Assembly (NCBI RefSeq): GCF_015832195.1
Contig: NC_052017.1
Span: 90,546,429 to 90,610,428 of the forward strand
Source of the DNA: Motacilla alba alba
Taxonomy: Eukaryota > Chordata > Aves > Passeriformes > Motacillidae
Direction: 5' to 3'
Length of the DNA stretch: 64,000 nucleotides
The translations under genes and the position numbers were made by a program. The notes beneath the pieces were generated by a model. It made no database searches. It saw nothing but the letters and a program-made list of their open reading frames with translations, and was not told the origin of the DNA. Positions within the stretch are counted from its first letter, which is position 1. Each line of letters begins with the position of its first letter. Shown in pieces: positions 46,731 to 60,500 of this stretch.

Positions 46731-49700
46731 CACCAAGTGGGTTCCACCTGAGCTGCGAGAGAGCTGGGTATCAGAGATGGTGTCGCTGAAACCCATTCCT
46801 AGGCTGCTTCCATCATCTCTGAAAAAAGTGGTACCATCATGCTCAAATCATGCTCAAATTAAGTCTCTGACGTCGGGATGTATTTAATATTACCGTGTAT
46901 GATGTCCCTAAAATTCCCTGTTGCGGAAAGCATGAGAATTTGCAACTGAGCAAAGGCTCAACAGCTTGATCTGAATATGTTTGAATACCTCTGCTTTTCA
47001 GGGGAAAAAAAAAATATGAGAACAGAGCAATTAGTGAATTCCATCTGTTACATTTTTAGTTTTTCATTCTCTGATATATTTATTGCCCTTCCTGCACAAG
47101 AAATTGAAATCAGATCAAGAAAAAAAAATACTACAGTGGTATTCTAGTTTTACTTGCATGGTCACTGGCCTTGAGAAACAGGGTCTCAATAGAGGGTATT
47201 ACACTGGATAGATGTGCTCAAATTGTAACAGCCACTTGGCTTCACAGGTTCAAGGACTTTGCTGGTTCCCAGTAACCACAGGTGCAAACAGCTGCCCCAC
47301 GGGCTGAGTAGGAGCCTCAGCAGGACCTTCAAGACATCCACTCTGCTTCCAAATGCACTGCCCCACACATGAAGAAGGCCACGGAGCAGAAGCCAGGTTG
47401 ATGTATAAATGGAGAGCTCAGCTGTGCAAGCATGGTAAGAGGAGAGAAACAGAGGTGTGCCTCCTGTCTCCAAGTCACACCTAAGATATCCTGAAATAAT
47501 TGAAACTGAACTGAAAAGCTGGAAAGTCCGGGCAGGAGGGCGAACCTGGCTTTGTGAGGTTGTGCAGGAGGTGGGGGTAGGAAGAGAAAGCAGTGAAAAG
47601 CAAGCAGGCATCCAGAGGAAACACTCTGCATAGTACACGGAACATTTTGGGCCTAAACCTTTCCTGCCGGGCCTTTATCTCCCCATGTGTTCTTGAATCC
47701 TGGCTGACACAAAAACACTGCAGATAGGCACAGTTGTTTTCCAGTGGGTATGAGAGGAAGGAAGCTGTGCCTGATCACACACTAGATACAGCCAGAAATG
47801 TTAGCTGCTAGGGGAACAAATGACTCCTTGCAGAAAAATGCATGGATCCAGTCATCAAAGCATGCCTTGACTGAGGAGAGCTGTTTTGAGCTGCCAAGGA
47901 TGGCTGCGCAGCAGTCAGGTTGCACAGCAACCCCTTCTCAGCAGGCCTTGCCAGGGCTGGAGTCAGGGCTCTGGCAGAAGGAGGTCGGGCACTGCCAAAA
48001 AGCTGGGTCATGTCATAGGAGTTGCGTCTGTTGCTGTGGGAACAAAGCTGGCTCTGGCTGTGAGTGTAGGCATAAGTGTAGGCTTTTCCAAGATAGATTG
48101 GGTGAGAGACTCCTCTGTGACACAAAATATTAACCCAACTGATAGATAACCTGCTGCTTTTGCTGTCCTGCAAACAGTTTTACTGGGGTGCTGCTTGTAT
48201 TTGACAGATTAGGCGTTGTGTCATGCCTGAGGGGGCAAAGGCATTGTGGCCCCATGCTGCAGGGTTTTGTGAGGCTGGTCCTTGCACACCTCGCGGTGCT
48301 TTCCCAGTCAGTTTGAGATACGACATTGTGGAGAGCTGCTAGTGCCAAGTATTGACAGTGATTGCCTCTTTTCCCCAAAAAAAGGTATGTCACTGTCACC
48401 CCTGTGCCACCCTAACAGAGTGCAATTCTGAGAGAACTGGGATAAATCAACACAGAATATGGACTTAATAGTGCCATGAGTAAGGCTGTAGCAGCACCAT
48501 GGTGCCATGGCTAAGGAAGCACAGGAAGGTGGATTTATGTCTGGACAGATCAGTGCAGGTGAGCCTAGTTTCTTACTTGTCATAAGAACTCTTTCTGACC
48601 AAGGCCTCATTCAAATGAGACTCTGAGCCTTCACTCTAACCCAAGAAAGTTTTTTGTGAATTCTGATGTTACAGGATCTTCTCTTGAAAACTGAAATATC
48701 TGGAGGATATTGTATAAGAAGTTAAGAATATCAGATAATTACTATAGAACCAGTTTTAGGAACACATACTTTATAAGGAAGTTATAGTGATGATCAGTGG
48801 TGTTGCAAGGATAGAAAAGGACATGCTCTAGGCTCGTTGCCAGCTGCCAGTCTTCATTCATAGCTAATGTCCTCATAAAATTAAAATCTCCCTTAGAGAC
48901 CCAGAGAACTTTGTGCTTCCTTCCTCTTAGAGTGGGTCATCACATCTGTCCTTGTTTTCTTTCATATTCCCAGAAAAGAGCTTCTTTAAGAAATACATGT
49001 AAAAATAATCTTCCTCTTTTTCTCCCTTTGGTGTAACTTTTGAGACACAGGAAGAACTCAGTTCATTCAACATCAGAGATGGTTATTATGGTGCCTAAGC
49101 AGACTTTAAAAGTCACTCCATAGTTTTGTTCATATCTTTTATGTGTCCCCATTTGGTTTGCCAATGGAGGTACATCAACAAGCTCTGATAAGGGAGATAC
49201 TACTTGAACAAAAGCTTTCTTGAGCTGGAAATAATTCTTCTAGTTAGTTAGGCATTGGAAAAACTTCTGTTCCCATAGTAATTTAGTAGCAACACAGTAA
49301 TTTTGTATAGTAATTTTGTATAGTAATAGTAATTTTGATGGTGAATTCATGTTTGCAAGTGAGGTTTTGCAGACAGAGGTGGCTTGGTGCCTTTCATGTT
49401 CTCCCTACCCAACTCAATTATGCCTACAACTTTATGAGAGAGATGGAGAAAATACAACACTAATCAAAAAGTTGTATTTAGTGCTTAATATACTTATCTA
49501 TGTCTAAACATTGAGATGAAAATGTAATAACATTGCAAATATGTTAAATCAAAGTTTAATGCTTTCTTTCATTGGGTGAAATCCTCTTGATTTACAGGAA
49601 TATGTATGTGTTAATAGACAGGAGTCATTCTACAAGACACTATGAAAAACAGCACTCACATGTTAGGTTTACAGTTTAATTATATGTAGTTAAGTTCAAC

Positions 49701-50192
49701 AGAAGAAAGTTCAAAAGTTAAATGAGCAAAGCCAGTAGTCAAGGGCTGGGGGCCTTGTTCTTGCAAGTTGTTGAACCTAGCCTGTCTTTATGTGTCTTCA
49801 TTGTATACATGCCTAATGAAATTGCCTCATATACAAGTTACTGTTTGCAATTTTTACCTTAGGTTGTTTGCTCCAGTGACAACCTGAATGAGCAGTGCCT
49901 GGTGAATGAGACAGAATTTCAGTATTTTGATGTCTCCTCATTAGCTATATTATGGCCCTAGGCTTAATTTGTTGTACCGTTGTCTTTTCTGTACAGCACA
50001 GAATGATCTTTTTCTGTAGCCAGTTTTGTTTTGTTTTGTTTTGTTTTGTAACTTCTACTGCCACGGTACCTGAATGTCTCAGGAGAAAACTTTACAAGTT
50101 ACATTTTTCTTTATAGGATAACTCTTAGGCAGAGGGGTCTTATTGTATTCATTTCCCAGGGTCAATATCTGCCTAGACCAGAATTCATAATA
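46731..50192. other. Upstream flank, no gene recognised
   Basis: Open frames of 100-150 codons at 47186-47638 and 47798-48173 overlap on opposite strands and show no known domain. SLC39A6, expected head-to-head with ELP2 from mammalian synteny, is not recognisable. Confidence 0.6.
50023..50049 (+). repeat. (GTTTT)n microsatellite
   Basis: Five tandem GTTTT units in the upstream flank, about 145 bp before a CR1 fragment. Confidence 0.85.
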
Positions 50193-50600
50193 AAATCACA
50201 GACTCATAGAATAGGTTGGGTTGGGAAGGACATTAAAAATCATCTACTTTCAAGCCCCTGCCATGGGCAAGGACACCTTCCATTACACCAGGTTGCTCAG
50301 GGTCCCATCCAGCCTGGATTTGAATACTTCCAGGGATGGAGCATCCACAGCTTCTCTGGGCCACCTGTTTCAGTGCGTCAGCACCATCACAGTACAGAAT
50401 TTCTTCCTAATGCCTAACCTAAACCTGCTGTCTTTCAGTTTTAAGCTGTGCCCCCTCTTCCTATCACTGCACTCCTTGATAAATAGTCCCTCCCCTATTT
50501 TCTGTAGTTTCCATCCACTTTAGGTACAAGAAGGCTGCTCCAAGATGTCCCCAGGGACTTCTCTAGGTTGAGCAACCTGAAATCTCTCAAGCACCATAGG
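50193..50600 (-). mobile_element. CR1 LINE 3' fragment
   Basis: The plus strand begins CATAGAATAGGTTGGG, the reverse complement of the CR1 3' end. It continues through CCTGCCATGGGCAAGGACAC, CCAGGTTGCTCAGGG and GAATTTCTTCCTAATGCC. The copy is about 400 bp, minus-oriented and mutated. Confidence 0.9.
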
Positions 50601-53600
50601 TCTTTAGGGGTGAAATGCCCATTGTGGAAGACACAAAATAGCATTCAGGAGAGTGACAAACCATCCACAGCATCCTTTACCTCCAGCTTGGATTGAGAGT
50701 ATTCAAAACTTGGAAGTCAGATTCCAGCTGTAGGACACTTCTGATGGCTGTGCCAAGGTTTCATCTGAGGGATCAGAGCTGGAGCACTGATATTATTAAT
50801 ATTAAACATTAAATATTAAACATTATTAAATATTAATATACATATTAACAATAGTGACCAAAACCATAAAGATGAGTTTAAATAATTTCCCAGCTTTACA
50901 GAAGATATTTGTACAACAGCTGGGAACAACTCCATTGCCTTTGACATCTTGAAAACAGAACCAGCCTCTTCTTTTTGCCAGTTATAGGATCTGTGTTGGA
51001 AGGCATTCCTCTGCATGGGGAATACTAATTTGTGGGTTTGCTAGGATTTCCTTCCCTTGAGCATGCACCTTCCAGATTTGATGCCAGAAGGGATGATCAA
51101 GGAGAAGTGTCATTCTCAAAGTTACTAACTGAGTCCCTTAAAATTCAGCATCAGACTGTTTTTAACTGCCACTGGAACAATTCCAGAATTGTGGGTCCTG
51201 CTTTCAATAAAAGTTGAGATTTTTAGTGTATCTTGAGTATAATGTAAGCCTGGGGCATCCTTTCCAAATAATTTTCTCAAGATAAAAAAACACATCTTGT
51301 TACTTGAATAGATTTAATTTTAAATGTTTAGAGTACGTTTTTAGAAATAATTTCTCCTTTAATTCATCTCACTGAAGACTTGAAGATTGAATGATGCTGA
51401 TGAAAGAAGTTGAACTGAACAAATCTTAACTATAGCTATTCCCATTTTTCTTGAAGGCTGTATTTTAAGTATTCTATGAATAGCCTAAATCCCCACTGCC
51501 TAAATGGATTTCTGATTTTCTAAAGAAAAAAAAAAGCCCTAATTATTTAGAAATACAATTCAAAATTAGTTCTCCAAACAATGACTGTAATTGCTGGCTG
51601 AAAGAAATTCTGCATAAAATCTCTCTGATATTCTTTTTTTTTTAAAGAAGACCTAACACAAACATGACCTAGAAAATTGCTTGAGAATAAAAAAAGAGAA
51701 AAAGGATGAAACAGCTTGTCACATAATCAAACTGATTATGCATTATGTTTTTGAAACAGAAGCTCTAAAAAGAGACATGATAATGGGCATTCATTCCAGA
51801 GAGCGTACGTGTACAAACACACATGCACACACAAAGAAAAAGTACATGGAAATGCCATCTGGAATAATTAAAGTAATATTTTACACTTAAATTCTGTATT
51901 AGCAGCAGTTCTTGTAGGACTTGTATAGGATATTGTTCCACACCATAGAATAACATCTCCCAAACCCAAAAATAAGTTTTGTAATAATCTCCTGATGCAT
52001 CTCTTCATGCTCATTAAAAAAATCGAAACCTAACACGTTGAGTTAATATCAGTTGGTGGTTTTATTTCTACACACACACATTTATCATATAGCCACATCC
52101 ACTGCATTTATATTTTAAATGGGTTTGATCATGAAAGGGTTTTGTACAAGTTACATAACCTCCAGAAGGATATGCCTGATCCAAAGCCTTCAGCTTTCCA
52201 AAGCAGTCAGAGATTCCCAGTATTAGATGAGGCTTTGATTCAGAGGTCTAGTTACTGACACTAGGAGCTGGCAACCTTTTTTATCTATATGATAATGCCA
52301 CACTTCCCTGCTCTTTGCCACCATCTCACTCCCAGTAACTTGGTGAGCACAGGTAGGAAAATTAGTAACCTGGTCTGGTCCTGCTGGTCTGAAGCTGCCA
52401 TGGGTTTCACCTCGGGGGAAGTACAAGCAGCGCTATAAGTTTGTAGGAGGAAATCCCCATTCCCAATGCTGAGTTCTCAAAGGCACATGTCTGCTGAGTC
52501 TCACAGCTGCAAAGAGAGGAACATGACACAGCATATCCTGTGCCCATACAGCAGCCTGCTTGTGCTGGGTGAAAATTCCTCTCCTAGGAAAGATAATGAA
52601 AAACTCACCCCTGTCAAAATTCCTTTTTAAATTGGGGGGGGGGGGATGTTTCTCCTTTTTTTTTGGTATTTTTTTCCCTATTGGTGTACATTGGTTTACA
52701 AAGTTTCTGTAGTAGACAACAACTTCTCTGGAGAATTTGATGAACTGCTTTACTACACATTGTAGATGAAGTTATAAGAAAAGCTTGAACCTGTCCCATC
52801 ACAGTGGCCACAAAGTGTCCTGTGCCATTCAAGTTGGAGTTGGCAGCATAGGTGATTCTGTTGCTTTTCCCCTGTAACCCAGAGCAGGACACAGCCCAGT
52901 CAGATGCCACCACCTACAGAAGAGAAATACAAAATAATTTAAGGGGGAAATGTGCCTTCTGTTTGATGTGGCTCGGCTTAAATAAGCGCCTCAGAGGAAG
53001 ACTTCATACCACACCAGCATTAAGAACACATTGCTAACAAGAAAGGTATTTCCTACCGAGATGCAAGACTGAATAATAGTTGATGGTAAAGAAATTTAGA
53101 AGGGAAAAATATTGAGTGGACATGAGGAGAAAATCCCACTCATAAATCAGTTAAAGCATACCAGGTTAGGAAATTGCAGTGTCATGAACAGGAACTTGTG
53201 ATATCTCTTCAGATTTAAGGTAGTGAGATATGCTTTGCACCTAAACCTGCCTCCTTCTTCTGCATAATAATTCAAGAAACATACTCTTTGGACATTGAGC
53301 AATTATTTTGATACTCAAAATTAACTCAGAGGATAAAATAGAAAAAAGAAGTTTGCATAGGAAAAACACCATGAAACAGAGGGGACATGAAACATGAAAA
53401 TATAAAAAGCTGCATCATTTTAACCATTTAGAAAAACACGTACAACATACAGCTCAAGCTGGCATTTCCAAGCACATTATTTTTAACTTCACATGCTAAA
53501 GTGTTTTGAGGCAAATTATTTTGTCTACATTTCCCGTCATAAATTGAACCATTTAAAGAAGTAAAATACTGAATCAGGGATGTCTAGAGAATGAGGGCAA

Positions 53601-54104
53601 AAGCAATCTCTGAACCAGTGAGCCTTACAGGACATTCTGCAAATAGCTTTGCATGAAAGAATCAGGCAGAAGGGGCATCTACCAAAAGCCTGCAGTGCAC
53701 ACTGAAATTCACTCATGAGAATCGAACTTCTGCAAACTCAGCAGTAATAACACTCAGAGAGTAGATCCTTACCTTTCATGCTGCATTATCTGTCAACAAA
53801 ACCAAACTTACACGAGGCTAGGGTAAACTTTTACCTCATTTTGAGTGCATGACAAATTGTCATTTCACCAAGGAGCACTGTCAATGTAAATTGCAGCATG
53901 CCTTATAGTTCCTTCCCCAGTTCTTCCATTTCTTCCATCCAAAAAGTCCATCATTCATGTAATCAGCAACAGGAAAACTTTGCTTTTGCCAGGCTTTCCC
54001 TACAGTCCAAGACATGGAGAGCTACATCCTCCTGGTTATATGTACAAATTGTAGAGAAAACAGGTTGGAGAAGGAGATCTGGGAATTTCGATTGATTGAT
54101 GACA
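50601..54104. other. Upstream flank, no gene recognised
   Basis: AT-rich intergenic DNA with a 12-G tract at 52634-52645 and a short CA run near 52071. No supported exon or element. Confidence 0.6.
52634..52645 (+). repeat. 12-bp G homopolymer
   Basis: Twelve consecutive G residues in otherwise T-rich flank. Confidence 0.85.
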
Positions 54105-54722
54105 ATTTGAATATGGGTCAGCAGTGTGCCCTGAGCCAATCACATCCTGTGGTGCATCAGGCACAGCGTTGCCAGCCAGTTGATGGAGATTATTGTCCCA
54201 CTCTGCTCTGCACTGGTCCAGCCTTACCTTTAATATTGTGTGCAGTTTTGGGCACTACAATGTAAGAAGGATATCAGACTGTGGGAGTGTGTCCAGAGAA
54301 GGCAACCAAGTTGACAAAAGGTCTTGAGGGCAAGACTTCAAGGGGTGCCTGAGGTCACTTTGTTTATTCAGTGTTGAGAAGAGAAGGCTGAGAGGTGGCC
54401 TCATTGCAGTCTACACCCTCCTCCAGGGGAGCAGCGGAGGAAGAGGTACTGAGCTTCTCTCTCTGGTGACCAGCAACAGGACATGAGGAAATAGAATGAA
54501 GCTGTGTCAGGGGAAGTTCAAATTCTTCACTGCAATGGTGACTGGTCACAGGAACAGGCTCCCCAGGGAAGTGGTCATGGCACTAAGCCTGTCAGAGTTC
54601 AAGGAGTATCTGGATGATGCCCTTAATTGTATGGTGTAATTGTAGTAAGTCATGCAAAGAGCAAGGAGTTGGACTCAATGATCCTTATGGGTCTCTTCCA
54701 ACTTGAAGTATTCTATGATCCT
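54105..54722 (+). mobile_element. CR1 LINE 3' fragment
   Basis: A copy of about 620 bp in plus orientation. Landmarks include GTCAGCAGTGTGCCCTGAG, the GTGTGCAGTTTTGGGCACT block, GAACAGGCTCCCCAGGGAAG, GAGTTGGACTCAATGATCC and the terminal ATTCTATGATC. Several frame-breaking changes make it inactive. Confidence 0.9.
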
Positions 54723-55136
54723 TTTCCTAGTCTGTCATTACCTTGTAGAAACTTTTTTCCCCTTTTCATATCTTTTTCCCTCCCCTATTCACTTCCCTGT
54801 TGCCTTAACTTCTGCGCTGTTTTGTAGAATGCATTGTGTTCGAGGAGCTGGCAATCCTGACCATCCCTGTTCCACTGGGCCTTGTACACAGCGCTGGAGC
54901 AGCCCATTCATTAGCGTGAGCAGCCCTATATGGAAGCCACCCCACACCAGCCTGAGCTGCACTGGTGTCTGTGGCATGGAGATAACATTCCAAGCTGTTG
55001 GAAGACTGCCTGTTAGCTGGACAGTCCACTCAGATAATCTTTAATTTACAGATTAACAAACTGTTGAGAAAGGTGACTTTTGTGTGCATCGGGGGTGGGG
55101 CACAGCTCTCCTGCCTGGAGAGGAGAGTGATGGAGG

Positions 55137-55270
55137 AGTGAGTGGTTAGCTCAGTAGGTTGGAGCATGATGCTAATAACACCAAGGTTGCTGTTTATCCC
55201 CATATAGCCCATTCACTTTAGAGTTGGACTCAATCTTTCTGGTCCCTTGCAACTCAGAATATTCTGTGTG
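55137..55270 (+). mobile_element. tRNA-Ile-derived SINE with CR1-like tail (TguSINE1-like)
   Basis: The head (about 55137-55210) resembles tRNA-Ile: GGTTAGCTCAGTAGGTTGGA carries an intact Pol III A box (TRGCNNAGYNGG). It is followed by GCTAATAAC, the anticodon loop of tRNA-Ile(AAT), then CCAAGGT and a decayed B box (GTTTATCCCC). The tail (55222-55268) reads GTTGGACTCAATC, CCTTGCAACTCAGAAT and ATTCTGTG, like the 3' end of a CR1. This combination fits TguSINE1, known from passerine genomes. It is a retroposon, not a functional tRNA gene, because the acceptor stem and T arm are degraded. Confidence 0.82.
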
Positions 55271-57438
55271 GTCACATTTCTCTGTGACCCGTGCCACTGT
55301 AACCCCAAGCAGGCCCAGGTGGGTGCTGGACTGCCTGCCCGGCAGGGTCCTTGGGCTGTGCCAGGTTGCACAGGTCCCCTGCCTCCAGGATCACCTCACC
55401 TGCATCACAGTCACAGAGCTGTCTGCAGGCAGGTCCCACACCATACCAGCAACTTCGCCTCCTACATGGCCTTGCCTGTATCTAACCATGCAGCAAAAAG
55501 TTCTGTGAGCATCCTTCAGGAACTGAGTTTTCTTGTGAGAAAATCCTATATTAGCTCAAAGAATCAAAAGGGGGAGGATGGGAGAATGTCTCTCCATGGA
55601 CAGGATCTGCTCTGCATGGAATTCCTTGGGGAAATCCATCTGTCTCCATCAGATGCTGCATGAGCACAAGACTGCCCAGCATCTGAAGGGATATAAAATA
55701 TACTCCCTGTATATATATTCCTCTTCTTATTGTACAAAACCTGCTATTTTATGAATTTGTTTAATTTTCCAACCTTTCTTGTTGATACACATAACAAGCC
55801 CTGCTCCGTCCCTTTTCCCCCTTCACCTCACCCCCTCCCCAGTGCAGAACAACCTCCTCTGCCTCTTCCTTACCACAGGTGTAACCCAGGTGTAACCCTG
55901 CCCTCTAATCCCACCACTCCTCTGCACCAACAGCTCACTTCCCTCCTCACAGCCCCGAGAGCCAGGCCATAGAGAGGCTTTGAGATGCTCATGAAATGGC
56001 TGAAAGTCCAGGTACAAGGGACTGCAAGATTCTGTCGCCCACCTCAGTGTGTTTGCGCTACATTTATATTTCTCATACTATAACATATTATTATTTAAAA
56101 AAAAATGTGTTTTAGAAGTTGAGAGATCTGCACTGAAGAGGTGCATACATGCCTTGAGTAGAATTCAGCTACACCAAGCTGGGGAGCTGTGTATCCTTCC
56201 CAGGCTACTGATGTGCCTAATGCTACCAAGTCACCCAAAAACATATAGCAACCAAGATAAAGGGAAGCTGCTGAAATGACTTCTACTTGCACACTTCTCT
56301 GCTTTTTGTTGAGCACTTTGTGAGACTGGCTTTAAATTACTCTGTTTTCAATGGCCTTTTACCTCTTTTTTTTTTTTTTTCCTGACTGTCACTAGTCATT
56401 ACCTGACTTGGAAGTGCTCAGGGTCTGGGGTAGCCAAGGCATTTTGGTTCAGCTGTCAGGTGAGTCTTGTGACAGATGGCAAACTTAATTCCTAATGAGA
56501 AGTTTTTCCACCACAGGTCTCCAGCAAGGGAGTCCTCCATCCCTAAGCCTGCAGTGAGCCCAAGGTCACTGCAGCAGGACATGCTCTGGTGAGTATCAGG
56601 GAAAAGCACAAGCCCCGGGGGGGGGGGGGGGGGGTGGGGTGGTCTGTAACAGTCTGCAAGTGCTGCTGGCTGCTGCTACCCTAAGGACTGTTCTACCTTT
56701 TGAACACCAGGGTAAAAATAAGGATGGCAACAAAAGGATAAACCTTTAGCCTTGGGGAAAACTGAAAAAGGTGCTTTCACATTGGAGCCAAGAAAACAAC
56801 AAAAAATTGTCTCATTTACTTGGACTTTATTGCAGCCAACTGCATCAAACATTAGTCATCTTTATAGAGTTTTTAGTAGAAGGAATGACTAAGTTATAAT
56901 AAGCACAACATTCTTATTTTATAATACAGTACAAAAACAACCAAAGTATTAGCAGGTAAGCTCTAAAACTATAGACCCAGCTTCTTATGGTCATATTTGA
57001 ATTATATAATCTCTAACAATTCTTTCATATTTTTCCAGTTGTATACCAATGGAATGGTTATCACAGTCTTTTCCAAATTCTTAATAACAGGCATCAATGT
57101 GAATAAAAAATTGTGGCATGGTCACGATTAGCATTAGGATATGTAAGAGTCATGATCTCTCTGTTGTATATTTGTAACTTTCTGCATAAAAATTTATATC
57201 TAAACAATATTTTCTGACCCCTTTTTGAATATGTAGCATCTCTTAGGAAGTAAGCACAGATTTTCTTGTACTGTATAAAAAATGTCAATGTTCTATAAAA
57301 TGCTAAGAAAATGTTTTAAACATGATTTTTTTTTAACATGGGCCTTTTTCTTTCTCCTTAGATCTGTGAAGAGAATATGTATTCCTTCTTGCTATTTCCA
57401 TCACAGAAAAATTTTATTTTTCTTAATTTAATCATAAT
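55271..57438. other. Upstream flank, no gene recognised
   Basis: The 5' half is moderately GC-rich, with chance frames (55224-55663) lacking any known domain. The 18-G tract lies at 56617-56634. Nothing else was recognised. Confidence 0.6.
56617..56634 (+). repeat. 18-bp G homopolymer
   Basis: Eighteen consecutive G residues after CCCC, followed by TGGGGTGG. A G-rich run of this length could form a quadruplex or cause assembly error. Confidence 0.9.
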
Positions 57439-57585
57439 ATCATAGAATGGTTTGGGCTGAAAGGGACCTTGAAGATCATTTAGTTCCAACCTCCCTGCCA
57501 TGGACAGGGATGACTTCCACTAGACCAAGTTGATCACAGGCCTATCCAGCTTGTCCTTGAACACTCCCAGAGATTCAGAGAACTC
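57439..57585 (-). mobile_element. CR1 LINE 3' fragment (short)
   Basis: The plus strand reads CATAGAATGGTTTGGGCTG, GGGACCTTGAAGATCAT, CTCCCTGCCATGGACAGGGA and CCACTAGACCAAGTTG. This is the reverse complement of the last ~150 bp of CR1, strongly 5' truncated. Confidence 0.9.
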
Positions 57586-60500
57586 CTAGAATAAATCTAA
57601 TCTCTCCCTAGATATAAAAAGCATAACAGGAGTTGTCCTAGGCTGATAGAAATTGTTATACTTCTCTTGGAGCCAGTCTTTGATTGTTTACATCTTCTGA
57701 AGGCTTGCTTTCTAACGGCAGTAAAAAAGTGGCATTTTATTCTTTACTTTAGTAAGTGTTCAATACGCCCAGTATGCTATGATATGAATCAATTTATTGT
57801 AGCCCCAGTACACTATAAAAATCCTCTTACAAATGTTGGAAATTTATTCTACCATTTTCAGGGCAGCAGCTGAAAAACAAATGGAATAAATTTTCGGTGG
57901 GTGTTCATGAAACAGGAAAAAAAAAGAATCAGCAGCCTCTTAGGCAGATTTTTCCCTTTCTGTTTTTTTTTGGTTTTGTTTTTATGACATAGAAACAGGA
58001 TGTACCTTCCCTATTTTATTATAGATAATTGCATCCAAATCTTTCCATATATTAAAAATAACTCATTTTCATGCATCTTTGTAAAATACCTGCTGGGCTT
58101 TTTTTAATCTGTTTTCTGCATCACTATTATTCCACATTTTGTTATATCTATTTGTCCAGAACTATACCTTTTTTCAAAAGAGGTCATCAGATGCAATTTG
58201 ACAGAATGTTTGAAGAAGCTCTGATAAACAAAGAATGACTAATAGGGGTTTTACCATTATTTCACATCACTGTTCACTTCCAAGTGAAAACCTCAGCCTA
58301 CATTTTTAAGAATGCCATTTGTATGAACAGTGTATTTGTTTGTTCAAATATTTTCTCATAGAGTAGTCCCTTTTCTTTCCTTTCTTTCCAGTTACTTTAA
58401 GTCCTTACTTGATACTTACAAGCACATCATTACATGAATATTTTAATTTTCAGTTAATGGACATCCTTCTGCTTTTAGCCTGTACATTTTTGTTTAAGAT
58501 ACTTAAATAGGTTAGCTGTTTATTTTGCTAAGTCATGTGCTTCTTTCTGAGTAAGACCAAATTTTAAATAAGATTAGTGGTAAGCTGAATATTATACACA
58601 GTTTTGAAATATATTAACCAACAAAATGAATAATATGGCAATAATTTAGTATTTATATGTATAATAGCATTAAAATTAGAATCATATTGAAGCCCAAAGT
58701 TTTCTTGAGCACTGGAGCTTGCCATAATCTGGTTTAGGGTTTACGTTTTGTGATGGTTCAATTGATTTATCTCTCATTTGACACGAAGGTACCTGATAAA
58801 GTGTCCTTTGCGTCATAGGACATGAAGATTAAAGAAATCTAAAGTTTTCATATCTTTGGGCTCCAAATCCAACTTAAGCATCGTAAAACAGATGTGACCT
58901 ACCTTGCAGAGATGCTGAGTCTCAGCTGGAAAGGACATGAGTTGTTCTCACTCATCACATTATCCCACTGAAATCCTCATGTCTTGCCCTGTCTGCTGCC
59001 CAATTGTTTTTCCCCAAACCTTTTTCTCCTTTAACCCTTTCAACAAAACTGTGTATGCTAATAAATATTTCTAAATTCCATACAGAGTTTTAAAAGGCAA
59101 GACACTGAGTAAAACCTTGACCATGACCTTTTCTTCAAACCCTCTTCTTCCATAATCCCCATTTTTTCCCATGGTGTATTATTTCCCCTGCTTCTATCCT
59201 ATTTAGAGATTTACATTATTATGCTACTATAAAGAGATTTCACATTTTTCCTTCTTCACAGACAATAATTTATTCCAGACAATGAAATTTTTTTATCTCT
59301 GAGCAAATATTGATTAAGACCATGCTTCAATGCATGAAAATTGTTGATGATCCTGCAAATCTGAGTTTGATCATTGGTTGTTCTTGGTTCTGGGGCTCCA
59401 GAACCAAGCTGTCCATACGCCCTTTCTGTAGAAAGAGAAAGGTAACTCCTTGTTCCCTTCCACCTTCCCCCAGTGCATCAATCCAGCCCTACTGTGGATC
59501 CAGGGATATTTATGAACCCTCTAGACTGAAGGTGATATGATGTCCAGTAGCCAGAATTCAGCTTAACAAGTCCGGTTTAGCACAGAATTTCTAAGCCAAC
59601 ATTTGTGTCCTGCCAGCTTTGCTTTGCACTAGAGAGCTGTTACCCACAGCTGAAGTGCAAAGTGGGTTGGCTAAATTGCTGCAACAAGTTTTGTCTGAAC
59701 TTTTTGATCTGTCTCCTCAATCCATAGAGAGAATATAATAACCAGGCAAAACACAATATTCGCAAACAAGGAGGCTTCTTATCTATCAGAGACATTTTTT
59801 TCTGTCTTGTTTTCATTCCCAGCAGCCACATAATGGAACTGTCATCTTTTATCATGAGATCTTGTGATATTTCTCTGTTGCTTTCCTAAGCAACAGACTT
59901 CCTTCAAGGCAAGTTATGTTTTCAATTAAAGTACAATGTCATACATTTGTTTCCATTTCCATCTCATTGACAAACAGTGAAGGTAAAGAATATATATATA
60001 TATTGTATTTTCATCCAGGTTGTTCAGGAATTTGAAAACCACTCATAGGTTGGCAGGGCCCTCTATCAGTCCATACGTAGCTTCTCACACTTATCACAAA
60101 TTTGCACATCTAGCTCTCAAAAGCATATCCACCTTTTCAATGTCATTTGATTTCAAGCAGTCACTGATTTCACTCTGTATGATTTAGGCAATACCTTTTG
60201 GCCCCAGTGTTCTCCTTCACTTTTGAGTCCTGGGATCATTTTGATGCATTAGTGCAAATGCCCTCCCTGACAAAGGCAAGTCTGAGGTGTGATACTGGTC
60301 TTCACTACCTGGGAGCCTATTGCTTTGATAGAGAAGTATTTTGGTCCCATTCCTGAGTTCAGCAAATATTTTTATATTTAATGTTCATATCTCTCATTAA
60401 AAGAGTTGTCCTTACATTAATCATTTTGGTGGCTCTGAAGAACTGCAGGTTTTGTTTTATTTTTGACTGAGTACAGTTTGGTTTAAAATTAAATTGTTTT

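Noticed and set aside
47186..48173. Overlapping 100-150 codon frames on both strands upstream of ELP2
   Set aside because: Mutually overlapping frames with no family resemblance; typical chance frames in non-coding DNA.
55141..55210. Functional tRNA-Ile gene
   Set aside because: The A box and anticodon loop are present, but the B box and acceptor stem are degraded and a CR1-like tail follows directly. It is a SINE.
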